DNA from: Aquipseudomonas alcaligenes
GTDB lineage: Bacteria; Pseudomonadota; Gammaproteobacteria; Pseudomonadales; Pseudomonadaceae
Length of the DNA stretch: 64,000 nucleotides
Direction of reading: 5' to 3'
Assembly (NCBI RefSeq): GCF_003205495.1
Contig: NZ_QJRX01000008.1
Coordinates: 124,001 to 188,000 of the forward strand
Shown: piece by piece, positions 1-7,508 of the stretch
Layout of the letters: each line of letters opens with the position of its first letter
Numbering within the stretch: position 1 is the first letter of the stretch
Notes under the pieces: model-generated
Seen by the model: the letters and a program-made list of their open reading frames with translations, nothing else
What the model was told of the DNA's origin: nothing
Database searches by the model: none
Program-made: the position numbers and the translations under genes

Positions 1-306
1 CTGGGTGGCGGCGACATGCAGCGCGCCCTCGCGGTGCTGCGGCTCGAAGTGCAGTTGCAACTGCGACAGCTTGCCCACCAGGGCCATGTCGATGGCGTTA
101 TCCTCGCCATATAGGGCACCATGCGCGGCGCACAGCTGGGCCGCCGCCTCGAACAGCAGGCAGGGCGAGGCGTCGTGGCCCAGGGCGTCTAGGTGATGCC
201 AGGCGGACAGCCCCTCGATGCGCTCGGCATCGTGGCCGAGCAGGGCGTCCAGCCACAGGGCTTGGCCCTGGTGCGGCAGCAGGCTGTGCAGTTGGGTGCG
301 GTCCAT
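1..306 (-). CDS. Hotdog-fold dehydratase-like protein (3' part beyond window)
   Basis: An uninterrupted minus-strand frame opens at the ATG at 306 and runs off the left edge, giving 102 residues. The N-terminus (LLPHQGQALWLDALLGHD) followed by a FEAAAQLCAAHG stretch resembles the beta-hydroxyacyl-ACP dehydratase-like hotdog proteins (ApeP/FabA-FabZ relatives), in which the PH..P.L.LD motif and the E..AQ..A helix line the thioester pocket. It is divergent from the methyltransferase-like gene at 388. The assignment rests on motif resemblance in a partial protein; another hotdog subfamily is possible. Confidence 0.5.
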   Translation of the reverse strand, partial: MDRTQLHSLLPHQGQALWLDALLGHDAERIEGLSAWHHLDALGHDASPCLLFEAAAQLCAAHGALYGEDNAIDMALVGKLSQLQLHFEPQHREGALHVAATQ

Positions 307-387
307 TGCGGGCGGTCGTTAGGGTTTGGCCGGCAGTGTACCAGCAGAGCGCCCGGGTTCGATCGATACGAGGCAAGGAGTGACGGG

Positions 388-942
388 ATGCTGTGGATAC
401 AGGCGACGGCCTTCGCGCTGGGCTCGCTGGCGCTGCTGGGGATTTCCTGGCGGGCGCTGAAGAACACCCGTTCCCACGGTTTCTACCGCTTCCTCGCCTG
501 GGAGGCGATGCTGGCGCTGCTGGTGCTCAACGCGCCGGTCTGGTTCGAGGATCGCTACGCCTTGCACCAGAAGGTCTCCTGGGTCCTGCTGTTCACTTCG
601 CTCAGCGTGCTGCTGCTCGGCATCTACCAGCTGCGCCGCGACGGCAAGCCCGGCGAGCAGCGCCAGGACGACGAGCTGTACGCCTTCGAGCGCACCTCGC
701 AGCTGGTCACCGGCGGCATCTACCGCTTCATCCGCCATCCATTGTTCTGTTCGTTGCTGCTGCTGACCTGGGGCATCGCCTGGAAAGACCTGCACGCGCT
801 CACCCTGGTCCTCGCCCTGCTGGCCAGCGTGCTGCTGTACCTGGCGGCGCGACGCGATGAGGCCGAATGCCTGGCCTACTTCGGCGAGGCCTACCGCGAC
901 TATATGGGGCGCAGCCGGATGTTCATCCCCTGGCTGTTCTGA
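388..942 (+). CDS. Isoprenylcysteine carboxyl methyltransferase-like membrane protein
   Basis: A 184-residue integral membrane protein. The C-terminal half carries the phospholipid/isoprenylcysteine methyltransferase signature: GGIYRFIRHPLFCSLLLL, then an acidic stretch and EAYRDYMGRSRMFIP near the end, the usual SAM-binding region of the ICMT/PEMT fold. About five hydrophobic segments are visible. The start at 388 has AAGGAG seven bases upstream; the frame stays open further upstream but that part overlaps the divergent gene and lacks family similarity. The bacterial substrate is unknown. A palindromic repeat begins at the base after the stop codon. Confidence 0.75.
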   Translation: MLWIQATAFALGSLALLGISWRALKNTRSHGFYRFLAWEAMLALLVLNAPVWFEDRYALHQKVSWVLLFTSLSVLLLGIYQLRRDGKPGEQRQDDELYAFERTSQLVTGGIYRFIRHPLFCSLLLLTWGIAWKDLHALTLVLALLASVLLYLAARRDEAECLAYFGEAYRDYMGRSRMFIPWLF

Positions 943-1082
943 GAACCTGTCCGCGCTCTCCTGACTCGCGGCCATACGGCGTTAAACACGCCCTCGGAAT
1001 GCTCATTTACCCCTCGTAAACTGCGCTTCCTCGGGCGTTCTTGCCTTGTCTGGCTCTAATCCAGAAGATCGTGAGCAGGTTC
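943..1082. repeat. Palindromic, MITE-like intergenic element with terminal inverted repeats
   Basis: About 140 bp bounded by GAACCTGTCCGCG on the left and the complement of GAACCTGCTCACG on the right. Inside is a second imperfect inverted repeat: ACGCCCTCGGAA at about 990-1001 faces TTCCTCGGGCGT at about 1027-1038, with a TTTAC...GTAAA core between. It fills the whole gap between two convergent genes, starting right after the stop of one and ending nine bases before the stop of the other. No transposase and no clear target duplication are seen. It looks like a non-autonomous or REP/BIME-type repeat; only one copy was noticed here. Confidence 0.55.
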
Positions 1083-1091
1083 TGGGCCGGG

Positions 1092-1523
1092 TCACTCCCA
1101 GTCCAGCCGCGCCAGCTGCCACTCGCCGTCCTCCAGCCACCACTCCAGCGTGACGCTGTAGTGCCGAGCGCTGTCCGGAATCAGCCCCTCGGCGCCGGTC
1201 ATGGCCACCTCGGCCTGGGTGCGGCCCTTGCTGCTGTAGGTAGGGTCGATCTCGCTGCGGGTGCCTATGGCGATCACCCGCACCTGTTTGTGACGCAGGA
1301 ACAGCAGGGCCATGGTGCGCCGTGCCCACTCGCGGTCGTACTGCTGCTGGGCGGCGAACTGCGGATGCAGCTGCTCCAGCACTTCATCGTTGCGCTTGGC
1401 TTCCAAGTTGTCCTGCAGCTGCTGCACGGCCGCCTCCAGGGCGGCCTGCGGATCGTCGCGGCCGCAGCCGGCGAGCAGTGCGCAGATCAGCAGAAAAGGC
1501 AGGGCAAATCGCTTGGCTGGCAT
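1092..1523 (-). CDS. Small predicted lipoprotein, NTF2/SnoaL-like
   Basis: A 143-residue protein starting MPAKRFALPF, with a lipoprotein signal ending in the lipobox ALLAGC. The mature part begins with a short helical, Gln-rich stretch (AALEAAVQQLQDNLEAK) and ends in a compact beta region with WWLEDGEWQLARLDW, a pattern common in NTF2-like lipoproteins. The start was chosen because CGGGAG lies six bases upstream; two in-frame upstream ATGs lack this. It is likely anchored to a membrane facing the periplasm. Its molecular role is unknown. Confidence 0.7.
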   Translation of the reverse strand: MPAKRFALPFLLICALLAGCGRDDPQAALEAAVQQLQDNLEAKRNDEVLEQLHPQFAAQQQYDREWARRTMALLFLRHKQVRVIAIGTRSEIDPTYSSKGRTQAEVAMTGAEGLIPDSARHYSVTLEWWLEDGEWQLARLDWE

Positions 1524-1615
1524 GCTCAACTCCCGATTCATGGTTATGATGCCCGGCACGGCTGGCTGCCGTCAGGCAGCTACAGGGACCTTACGCACAG
1601 ACTCGGGAGTGCGCC

Positions 1616-2587
1616 ATGCTGACTTTGTATCCGGAGATCAAACCCTACGCCCGCCATGAGCTGGCGGTGGAGGAACCGCACGTTCTCTACGTGGACGAGA
1701 GCGGCTCTCCGGACGGCCTGCCGGTGGTGTTCATCCACGGCGGCCCGGGTGCCGGCTGCGATGCCGCCAGCCGCCGCTACTTCGACCCCAACCTGTACCG
1801 CATCGTCACCTTCGACCAGCGCGGCTGCGGCCGCTCCACCCCGCACGCCACCCTCGAAGGCAACACCACCTGGGACCTGGTCGCCGACCTGGAGCGCATC
1901 CGCGAGCACCTGGGTATCGACAAGTGGGTGCTGTTCGGCGGCTCCTGGGGCTCGACCCTGTCCCTGGCCTACGCGCAGAAGCATCCCGAGCGCGTGCATG
2001 GCCTGATCCTGCGCGGCATCTTCCTCTGCCGGCCGCAGGAGATCAGCTGGTTCTACCAGGAAGGCGCCAGCCGCCTGTTCCCCGACTACTGGGAAGACTA
2101 TGTGGCGCCGATCCCCGCCGAGGAGCGCGGCGATCTGGTACAGGCCTTCTACAAGCGCCTCACCGGCCCGGACCAGATCGCCCAGATGCATGCGGCCAAG
2201 GCCTGGTCGACCTGGGAAGGCCGCACCGCCACCCTGCGCCCCAACCCGCAGGTGGTCGACCGTTTCAGCGAGCCGCACCGCGCGCTGTCGATCGCCCGCA
2301 TCGAATGCCACTACTTCGTCAACAACGCCTTCCTCGAGGAAGACCAGCTGCTGCGCGACATGCCGAAGATCGCCCACCTGCCGGGCGTCATCGTGCACGG
2401 TCGCTACGACGTGATCTGCCCGCTGGACAATGCCTGGGCCCTGCACCAGGCCTGGCCCAACAGCGAGCTGCAGATCATCCGCGACGCCGGCCACTCGGCG
2501 GCGGAGCAGGGCATCACCGACGCCCTGGTGCGCGCCGCCGACCAGATGGCCCGGCGCCTGCTCGACCTGCCGCCGGAAGAGGCATGA
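1616..2587 (+). CDS. pip: Proline iminopeptidase
   Basis: A 323-residue cytoplasmic alpha/beta hydrolase that removes N-terminal proline from peptides (peptidase family S33). HGGPGAG at 41-47 forms the oxyanion hole, GGSWGS at 108-113 places the nucleophile at Ser110, and the C-terminal DAGHSA holds the catalytic His. DQRGCGRS at about 67-74 is another family hallmark. Length and motifs fit Pip throughout. The start has GGGAG upstream. The dtd start codon overlaps its stop (ATGA), so the two are probably translationally coupled. Confidence 0.95.
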   Translation: MLTLYPEIKPYARHELAVEEPHVLYVDESGSPDGLPVVFIHGGPGAGCDAASRRYFDPNLYRIVTFDQRGCGRSTPHATLEGNTTWDLVADLERIREHLGIDKWVLFGGSWGSTLSLAYAQKHPERVHGLILRGIFLCRPQEISWFYQEGASRLFPDYWEDYVAPIPAEERGDLVQAFYKRLTGPDQIAQMHAAKAWSTWEGRTATLRPNPQVVDRFSEPHRALSIARIECHYFVNNAFLEEDQLLRDMPKIAHLPGVIVHGRYDVICPLDNAWALHQAWPNSELQIIRDAGHSAAEQGITDALVRAADQMARRLLDLPPEEA

Positions 2588-3021
2588 AGCTGCTGATCCA
2601 GCGGGTGCGTGGCGCCCGCGTCGAGGTGCAAGGCGAGATAGTCGGTGCCATTGACCAGGGCCTGCTGGCGCTGGTCGGCATCGAACCGCAGGACGATGCG
2701 CAGACGCTGGCCAAGAGCCTGCAACGCCTGCTCAGCTACCGGGTGTTTGCCGACGCCGCCGGCAAGATGAATCTGTCACTGAAGGACGTGAACGGCGGTC
2801 TGCTGCTGGTCTCGCAGTTCACCCTGGCCGCCGATACCAGCAGCGGCCTGCGCCCGAGTTTTTCCACGGCGGCGCCGCCGGCCCAGGGCTTGGCGCTGTT
2901 CGAGCGCCTGGTCGAGCTGGCCCGCGAGCAGCACCCGCAGGTCGCCACGGGCCGTTTCGGCTCCGACATGCAGGTGCACCTGGTCAACGATGGGCCGGTG
3001 ACCTTCCTGCTGCAAATCTGA
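2584..3021 (+). CDS. dtd: D-aminoacyl-tRNA deacylase
   Basis: A 145-residue protein that hydrolyses D-aminoacyl-tRNAs and glycine mischarged on tRNA-Ala, protecting translation from D-amino acids. The N-terminus [10 protein letters not shown] and the motifs [13 protein letters not shown] and a C-terminal [10 protein letters not shown] carry the DTD signatures, including the SQFTL active-site motif and the Gly-cisPro-type region near the end. The length is normal for bacterial Dtd. The start overlaps the pip stop by four bases. The gene is convergent with the DoxX gene, with only three bases between the stops. Confidence 0.96.
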   Translation: MKLLIQRVRGARVEVQGEIVGAIDQGLLALVGIEPQDDAQTLAKSLQRLLSYRVFADAAGKMNLSLKDVNGGLLLVSQFTLAADTSSGLRPSFSTAAPPAQGLALFERLVELAREQHPQVATGRFGSDMQVHLVNDGPVTFLLQI

Positions 3022-3024
3022 GCC

Positions 3025-3501
3025 TCAGGCGGCCGCCACGGCGGTGGCCCGGCGCGGCAGCAGGCCGCCGGCGTACAGCGTCCACAGGATGATCAGCGGC
3101 TGGAACGGCAGGCGCAGCCAGTAATACCACTGTTCCTGCGGCAGGCCGTCCACGGTCAGGCCATTGAGGGCATTGTGCAGGTTGGCCGGGAATACGCAGA
3201 CGAAGTACAGCGCCAGCAGGGCGGCCGCCAGGCGCCGCGTACGCGGCAGCAGCAGGCCGAGCGCGCCGGCGATCTCGCAGGTTCCGGTGAACAGCACCAG
3301 CGGCAGATGCCAGGGCAGGTAGTCGGGCATCATCGGCAGGTAACGTTCCGGTGTCAGCCAGTGATCGATTCCCGCGAAAACCAGTGCCGCAGCCAGGGCC
3401 AGGCGCATGCGCGCCGGCCAGTCGGCGAGGCCGGGCAGTCCCAGGCGGTGAGCGCCCCAGGCGCCGATGCAGAGCACTATCAACAGGGCGACGAAGAACA
3501 T
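3025..3501 (-). CDS. DoxX-family inner-membrane protein
   Basis: A 158-residue, four-helix membrane protein of the DoxX/DoxD-like type. It opens with a hydrophobic helix and contains FAGIDHWLTPERYLPMMPDY and LFTGTCEIAGALGLLLP, the pattern of DoxX-like oxidoreductase-associated membrane proteins. No biochemical role is established for this subfamily. It is divergent from the TetR gene, and the twin inverted repeats at 3531-3575 lie directly upstream, so repression by that regulator is the obvious inference. Confidence 0.75.
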   Translation of the reverse strand: MFFVALLIVLCIGAWGAHRLGLPGLADWPARMRLALAAALVFAGIDHWLTPERYLPMMPDYLPWHLPLVLFTGTCEIAGALGLLLPRTRRLAAALLALYFVCVFPANLHNALNGLTVDGLPQEQWYYWLRLPFQPLIILWTLYAGGLLPRRATAVAAA

Positions 3502-3530
3502 GGCTGGCCTCTCGGGTTGGTTTGGCTATG

Positions 3531-3575
3531 ATGTTGCTCGTGTCAACATAGAAAAGGATGTTGTCGGTGTCAACT
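3531..3575. promoter_or_regulatory. Twin operator between DoxX gene and TetR gene
   Basis: Two 18-base copies, ATGTTGCTCGTGTCAACA at 3531 and ATGTTGTCGGTGTCAACT at 3558, match at 14 of 18 positions, with their starts 27 bases apart. Each is an imperfect palindrome (GTTG facing CAAC). This is the arrangement expected for a TetR operator controlling both divergent genes. The second copy covers the annotated start codon of the regulator, which implies autoregulation by direct occlusion or a start slightly further downstream. Confidence 0.6.
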
Positions 3576-4154
3576 TCGAGAGAAGAGCGTTCCTATCATC
3601 ATGGCGATCTGCGCATGGCCCTGTTGCGCGCGGCGGCCGAGTTGCTGGCGGAGCAGGGCGAGGCCGCCATCAGCCTGCGCGAGGTGGCGCGCCGGGCACA
3701 GGTCTCGCACAACGCGCCCTATCGCCACTTCACCGACCGCGAGGCATTGCTGGCGGCACTGGCCGAGCAGGGCTTCGCCGAGTTGCTGGAGCGCATGCAG
3801 GTGGTCGCGCGGGAGGGCAAGGCCGAGGCCAGGCTGGCGGCGCTGGGGCGCTGCTATGTCGACTTCGCCCTGCAACGACGTGGCCTGTTCCGTCTGATGT
3901 TCAGCGGTGCATTGGAGCGCAACCGTTACCCGACCCTGTTGACGGCGGCACAGGCGCTGCATCGTCAGCTGGAGGAGGCGGTGGCAGTGCTGGTTGCAGA
4001 TGTGGACGGCATTGCCAGTCTGTCGGCCTGGAGCCTGGTTCATGGTTTGGCGCAGCTGCTACTGGAAGGGCAGGTCGCTGTGGATGAGGACCGCCAGGTC
4101 TTGATCGAGCGGGTTACCAGCGAATTTGCCGAGGGCCTGCTGCGCAGGGGCTAG
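3558..4154 (+). CDS. TetR-family transcriptional regulator
   Basis: A 198-residue repressor. The N-terminal helix-turn-helix covers SYHHGDLRMALLRAA to ISLREVARRAQVSHNAPYRHF (about residues 12-55), closest to the TetR/AcrR group with the C-terminal TetR_C_33-like domain found in WHG-containing regulators. The start is uncertain: AAAAGG touches the ATG at 3558, whereas the in-frame GTG at 3567 has it at normal spacing. It probably controls itself and the divergent DoxX gene. Its 3' end overlaps the convergent UPF0158 gene by 41 bases. Confidence 0.85.
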   Translation: MLSVSTSREERSYHHGDLRMALLRAAAELLAEQGEAAISLREVARRAQVSHNAPYRHFTDREALLAALAEQGFAELLERMQVVAREGKAEARLAALGRCYVDFALQRRGLFRLMFSGALERNRYPTLLTAAQALHRQLEEAVAVLVADVDGIASLSAWSLVHGLAQLLLEGQVAVDEDRQVLIERVTSEFAEGLLRRG

Positions 4155-4563
4155 TGCTCGGCTGCAGCTCGTTCTCTTCCAGCCAGTCCTGGGCCAGTTC
4201 GCGCAGGCGCTCGGCCTCGAAGCTCTGCCAGGCCTGCAGGAGGGCGGGGTAGTGCATCAGCACGTGGTTGAAGGTGCGCACCGGGCGGCGGCTCTCCAGG
4301 GCCTGTTGCAGCTCGCCGTAGGCATGCGGGTGGATGACCTCGGCGAGGAATTCGCGCATCAGCGCCAGGCTGTCGCCGGGCTGCAGCGGCTCGACCAGCA
4401 GGAAGCGCTCCGGCTCCTCGCGCAGCAGCGCCTCCAGTTCGGGATCGGCGTCTGTCTCGGGAATCAGCAGCAGCTTGCCGCTGAGCAGGTCGAGGTAGTG
4501 ATCCAGCCCCTCGGTGTTGAGGGCGCAGGCCAGTTCGTCCAGGTCGATGATCAGCGGGCGCAT
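4114..4563 (-). CDS. UPF0158 family protein
   Basis: A 149-residue soluble protein beginning MRPLIIDLDELACAL, followed by YLDLLSGKLLLIPE and PERFLLVEPLQPGDSLALM. This matches the UPF0158 family, whose members are small acidic proteins of unknown function. The start at 4563 has GGAG six bases upstream; an ATG four codons earlier lacks a site. Its 3' end overlaps the convergent TetR gene by 41 bases. It lies downstream of rsmE on the same strand, 65 bases away. Confidence 0.75.
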   Translation of the reverse strand: MRPLIIDLDELACALNTEGLDHYLDLLSGKLLLIPETDADPELEALLREEPERFLLVEPLQPGDSLALMREFLAEVIHPHAYGELQQALESRRPVRTFNHVLMHYPALLQAWQSFEAERLRELAQDWLEENELQPSTSPCAAGPRQIRW

Positions 4564-4628
4564 GGCGAACTCCATATTGGCCGGCGTGGCTCCAGCCTAA
4601 GCCCGTGCGTGTGGCAAAACAACGCCGT

Positions 4629-5336
4629 TCAGAACAGGCGAGCCAGCAGGGCCGGGACCGCCGTTTCCACGCGCAGGATGCGCTGGCCCAATTGCACGGG
4701 GGCCAGCCCGGCCTCCTGCAGCTTCTCCACCTCGTAGGCAATCCAGCCGCCTTCCGGGCCTATGGCCAGGGTCACCGCCTCGCTGACCGCGCGCGGACAG
4801 GCGGGGTAGTCGCCGGGGTGGCCGACCAGGCCCAGGGTGCCGGCGGCGATGGCCGGCAGGCGGTCCTCGACGAAGGGCTTGAAGCGTTGCTCGATGCTCA
4901 CCTCGGGCAGCACGGTGTCGCGGGCTTGCTCCAGGCCGAGAATCAGCTGCTCGCGGATCGCCTCGGGGCTGAGGAAAGGGGTCTGCCAGAAGCTCTTTTC
5001 CACCCGGTAGCTGTTCAGCAGCACCAGCCGCGGCACGCCCATGGCGGCCACCGTCTGCAACACGCGCTTGAGCATCTTCGGCCTGGGCAGGGCCAGCAGC
5101 AGGGTCAGCGGCAGCTTGGCCGGCGGTGGCTGGTCCAGTTCGACGCGCAGTTCGGCGTGCTGCTCATCCAGGGCCAGCAGGGTGCCGCGGCCCATCGGCC
5201 CGCCGAGGCGGCCGACGCGCAGGCTGTCACCGCTCTCGGCACCGTGGACTTCATGCAGGTGCTTGAGGCGGCGGCCGCTGAGGACGGCGCGATCCGCCGC
5301 GACGAAGTCGGCGTCCTCCAGCAGCAGCAGGTTCAT
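4629..5336 (-). CDS. rsmE: 16S rRNA m3U1498 methyltransferase
   Basis: A 235-residue SPOUT methyltransferase that N3-methylates U1498 of 16S rRNA. The N-terminal PUA-like part begins [11 protein letters not shown] and contains [11 protein letters not shown]. The C-terminal trefoil-knot SAM site is seen in [17 protein letters not shown] and [16 protein letters not shown], which are diagnostic. The start at 5336 overlaps the tatC stop (ATGA), so it is the last clear member of the tat operon. The open frame upstream of 5336 is tatC in another frame. Confidence 0.95.
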   Translation of the reverse strand: MNLLLLEDADFVAADRAVLSGRRLKHLHEVHGAESGDSLRVGRLGGPMGRGTLLALDEQHAELRVELDQPPPAKLPLTLLLALPRPKMLKRVLQTVAAMGVPRLVLLNSYRVEKSFWQTPFLSPEAIREQLILGLEQARDTVLPEVSIEQRFKPFVEDRLPAIAAGTLGLVGHPGDYPACPRAVSEAVTLAIGPEGGWIAYEVEKLQEAGLAPVQLGQRILRVETAVPALLARLF

Positions 5337-6121
5337 TGCAGCGGCGCGGGTGGCTGGTCGTCGGGACGCTCTTCTGGCGTCTCGTGCTCGTCGCGCTTGC
5401 GCACCAGCCCGCCAAACAGCAGGCCGGCTTCGAACAGCAGCCACATGGGCACGGCCAGCAAGGTCTGGGAAAACACATCCGGCGGGGTGAGGAACATGCC
5501 GACCACGAAGCAGCCGACGATCACGTAGGGACGGCTTTTCTTCAGCGTCTCGACGTCGACGATGCCGACCCAGATCAGCAGGAAGGTGGCCACCGGAATC
5601 TCGAAGGCCACGCCGAAGGCGAAGAACAGGGTGAGGACGAAGTCCAGGTACTGGCCGATGTCCGTCATCATCGCTACCCCTTCGGGCGTCACGCTGGCGA
5701 AGAAGCCGAACATGATCGGGAATACCACGAAGTAGGCGAAGGCCATGCCGGCGTAGAACAGCAGGATGCTGGAGATCAGCAAGGGTACGGCGATGCGTTT
5801 TTCATGCTGGTACAGGCCCGGGGCGATGAAGCCCCAGATCTGCTGCAGCACCACCGGCATGCTGAGAAACAGTGCCACCACCAGCGTCAGCTTGAACGGC
5901 GTGAGAAAGGGTGAAGCCACGCCGGTGGCGATCATGGTCGCGCCCTCCGGCAGGTAGGCGCGCAGAGGGGCGGCGACCAGTGCGTAGATGTCCTGAGCGA
6001 AGTAGAACAGCGCGGCGAAGATCAGCAGCACGGCGATGACGCAGCGCAGGATGCGGTTGCGCAGCTCGGTGAGATGAGCGACCAGCGGCATTTCCTGGTC
6101 GTCGCGGGACGTTTCACTCAT
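5333..6121 (-). CDS. tatC: Sec-independent protein translocase TatC
   Basis: A 262-residue inner-membrane protein with six predicted helices. It is the receptor for twin-arginine signal peptides. [16 protein letters not shown] at 13-28 is the conserved N-terminal signature, and TPFKLTLV and [21 protein letters not shown] are conserved internal blocks. The cytoplasmic tail is charged ([16 protein letters not shown]). It overlaps tatB by four bases upstream and rsmE by four downstream, pointing to a coupled operon. Confidence 0.96.
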   Translation of the reverse strand: MSETSRDDQEMPLVAHLTELRNRILRCVIAVLLIFAALFYFAQDIYALVAAPLRAYLPEGATMIATGVASPFLTPFKLTLVVALFLSMPVVLQQIWGFIAPGLYQHEKRIAVPLLISSILLFYAGMAFAYFVVFPIMFGFFASVTPEGVAMMTDIGQYLDFVLTLFFAFGVAFEIPVATFLLIWVGIVDVETLKKSRPYVIVGCFVVGMFLTPPDVFSQTLLAVPMWLLFEAGLLFGGLVRKRDEHETPEERPDDQPPAPLQ

Positions 6122-6414
6122 GGCGGGCTGGGCTTGTCCTGGCTATCGGTATTGGGTGCCGCTGGCGCCGGTGGCTGCACGCTCTGCTTCATCTCGCGCT
6201 CCAGTTCCAGGATGTGCTCGTTGTGCAGTTGGCGGCGGATCTCGTCGGCGCCGATTTCGCGCTCCACCTCGGTCTTCAGGCTGTTGAAGCTGCGTTTGAG
6301 GCGGCCGATCCACAGGCCTGCCATGCGTGCAGCCACGGGCAGGCGCTCGGGCCCGAGCACCAACAGGGCGATCAGGCCAACCAGCAGCAGTTCGGAAAAG
6401 CCGACGTCGAACAT
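6118..6414 (-). CDS. tatB: Sec-independent protein translocase TatB
   Basis: A 98-residue protein with the typical start [26 protein letters not shown], split here as a single N-terminal helix followed by the conserved GPERLP hinge and an amphipathic helix ([21 protein letters not shown]). TatB works with TatC in signal-peptide recognition. The C-terminal tail is short compared with most TatB proteins (usually about 140-170 residues), ending in a Pro/Ala-rich segment. It has a four-base overlap with tatC. Confidence 0.93.
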   Translation of the reverse strand: MFDVGFSELLLVGLIALLVLGPERLPVAARMAGLWIGRLKRSFNSLKTEVEREIGADEIRRQLHNEHILELEREMKQSVQPPAPAAPNTDSQDKPSPP

Positions 6415-6418
6415 GGTC

Positions 6419-6655
6419 TCAGTCTTTCTTCACCGGCTCTTCGACCTTGCGTGCTTCACCAGCAATGGTCTGACCCTTGGCCTCTTCGACCGCCGGCTTG
6501 GTCTCTTCCTCGCCCTGGTTCATCGACTTGCGAAAGCCCTTGATCGCGTCGCCCAGATCGGAGCCCAGGCCCTTGAGGCGCTTGGTGCCGAACAGCATGA
6601 CGACGATGAGCAGGATGATCAGAAGTTGCCAGATGCTGATGCCGCCGATACCCAT
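6419..6655 (-). CDS. tatA: Sec-independent protein translocase TatA
   Basis: A 78-residue protein with a short N-terminal membrane helix ([20 protein letters not shown]), the [14 protein letters not shown] hinge and amphipathic helix, and an acidic-basic soluble tail. TatA oligomers form the translocation pathway for folded proteins. It is the first gene of tatABC, four bases before tatB and 24 bases after hisE, so it may be transcribed with hisIE. Confidence 0.95.
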   Translation of the reverse strand: MGIGGISIWQLLIILLIVVMLFGTKRLKGLGSDLGDAIKGFRKSMNQGEEETKPAVEEAKGQTIAGEARKVEEPVKKD

Positions 6656-6679
6656 GATGAATCTCCGAAGGTTGTGAAA

Positions 6680-7012
6680 TCAGGATTGCGGGCGTGCGGC
6701 TTTTTCCGCATGCCCGGACAGGCCGAAGCGGCGGTCCAGCTCGTCCAGCACGGCCTGGGGGTGCTGGCCGAGGGCGGCGAGCATGACCAGGCTGTGGAAC
6801 CAGAGGTCCGCGGTTTCGTAGATCAGGTCGCTGCAATCGCCGTTGATGGCCGCGTCCTTGGCCGCAAGAATGGTCTCGACCGACTCTTCGCCGACCTTCT
6901 CCAGAATCTTGTTCAGGCCCTTGTGGTACAGGCTGGCCACGTAGGAGCTGTCCGGCGCCGCGCCTTTGCGCGCCTCCAGCACCTCGGCCAGGCGGGTGAG
7001 GGTGTCACTCAT
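6680..7012 (-). CDS. hisE: Phosphoribosyl-ATP pyrophosphatase
   Basis: A 110-residue enzyme that removes pyrophosphate from phosphoribosyl-ATP, the second step of histidine synthesis. The all-alpha NTP-pyrophosphohydrolase fold is recognised from [18 protein letters not shown], with its EE..E metal ligands, and [17 protein letters not shown]. It is a separate protein rather than a HisIE fusion, as in pseudomonads. The start overlaps the end of hisI by eight bases. Confidence 0.95.
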   Translation of the reverse strand: MSDTLTRLAEVLEARKGAAPDSSYVASLYHKGLNKILEKVGEESVETILAAKDAAINGDCSDLIYETADLWFHSLVMLAALGQHPQAVLDELDRRFGLSGHAEKAARPQS

Positions 7013-7403
7013 GCTTGTGTTCCTGGTAGATGGCGTGCGGGTCTTTCAGTACCGGATCGACGCTGTGCCACGCGCCATCTTCCCAGACCCGGTAAAAGCA
7101 ACTTTCGCGCCCGGTATGGCAGGCGATGCCGCCGAGCTGCTCCACCTGCAGGATGATCACGTCGGCGTCGCAGTCCAGGCGCAGCTCGTGCAGCTTCTGC
7201 ACATGGCCGGACTCCTCGCCCTTGCGCCACAGCTTGCCACGCGAGCGTGACCAGTAGATGGCACGGCCTTCGGCCGCGGTGAGGCTCAGGGCCTCGCGGT
7301 TCATCCAGGCCATCATCAGCACGCGCCCGGTCTTGTGATCCTGGGCGATGGCCGGCACCAGGCCATCCTCGTTCCAGTGAATTTCGTCGAGCCAGTCGGT
7401 CAT
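7005..7403 (-). CDS. hisI: Phosphoribosyl-AMP cyclohydrolase
   Basis: A 132-residue zinc enzyme that opens the purine ring of phosphoribosyl-AMP, the third step of histidine synthesis. Conserved blocks are [30 protein letters not shown] and [16 protein letters not shown] with a later [11 protein letters not shown]; the cysteines and the DCD motif bind zinc and magnesium. It is followed directly by hisE and then tatABC on the same strand. The 105-base gap to ubiB upstream suggests a separate promoter. Confidence 0.96.
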   Translation of the reverse strand: MTDWLDEIHWNEDGLVPAIAQDHKTGRVLMMAWMNREALSLTAAEGRAIYWSRSRGKLWRKGEESGHVQKLHELRLDCDADVIILQVEQLGGIACHTGRESCFYRVWEDGAWHSVDPVLKDPHAIYQEHKHE

Positions 7404-7508
7404 CTCTGCATCCGCCCGTAGCGGGCACTCTCATGGCGCCTGTGCGGCACCGGTTGTGCACCCTGCGGGTGCGATCAGGCTAAGTGTGCCAGCCGCAGCC
7501 GGCACTGG

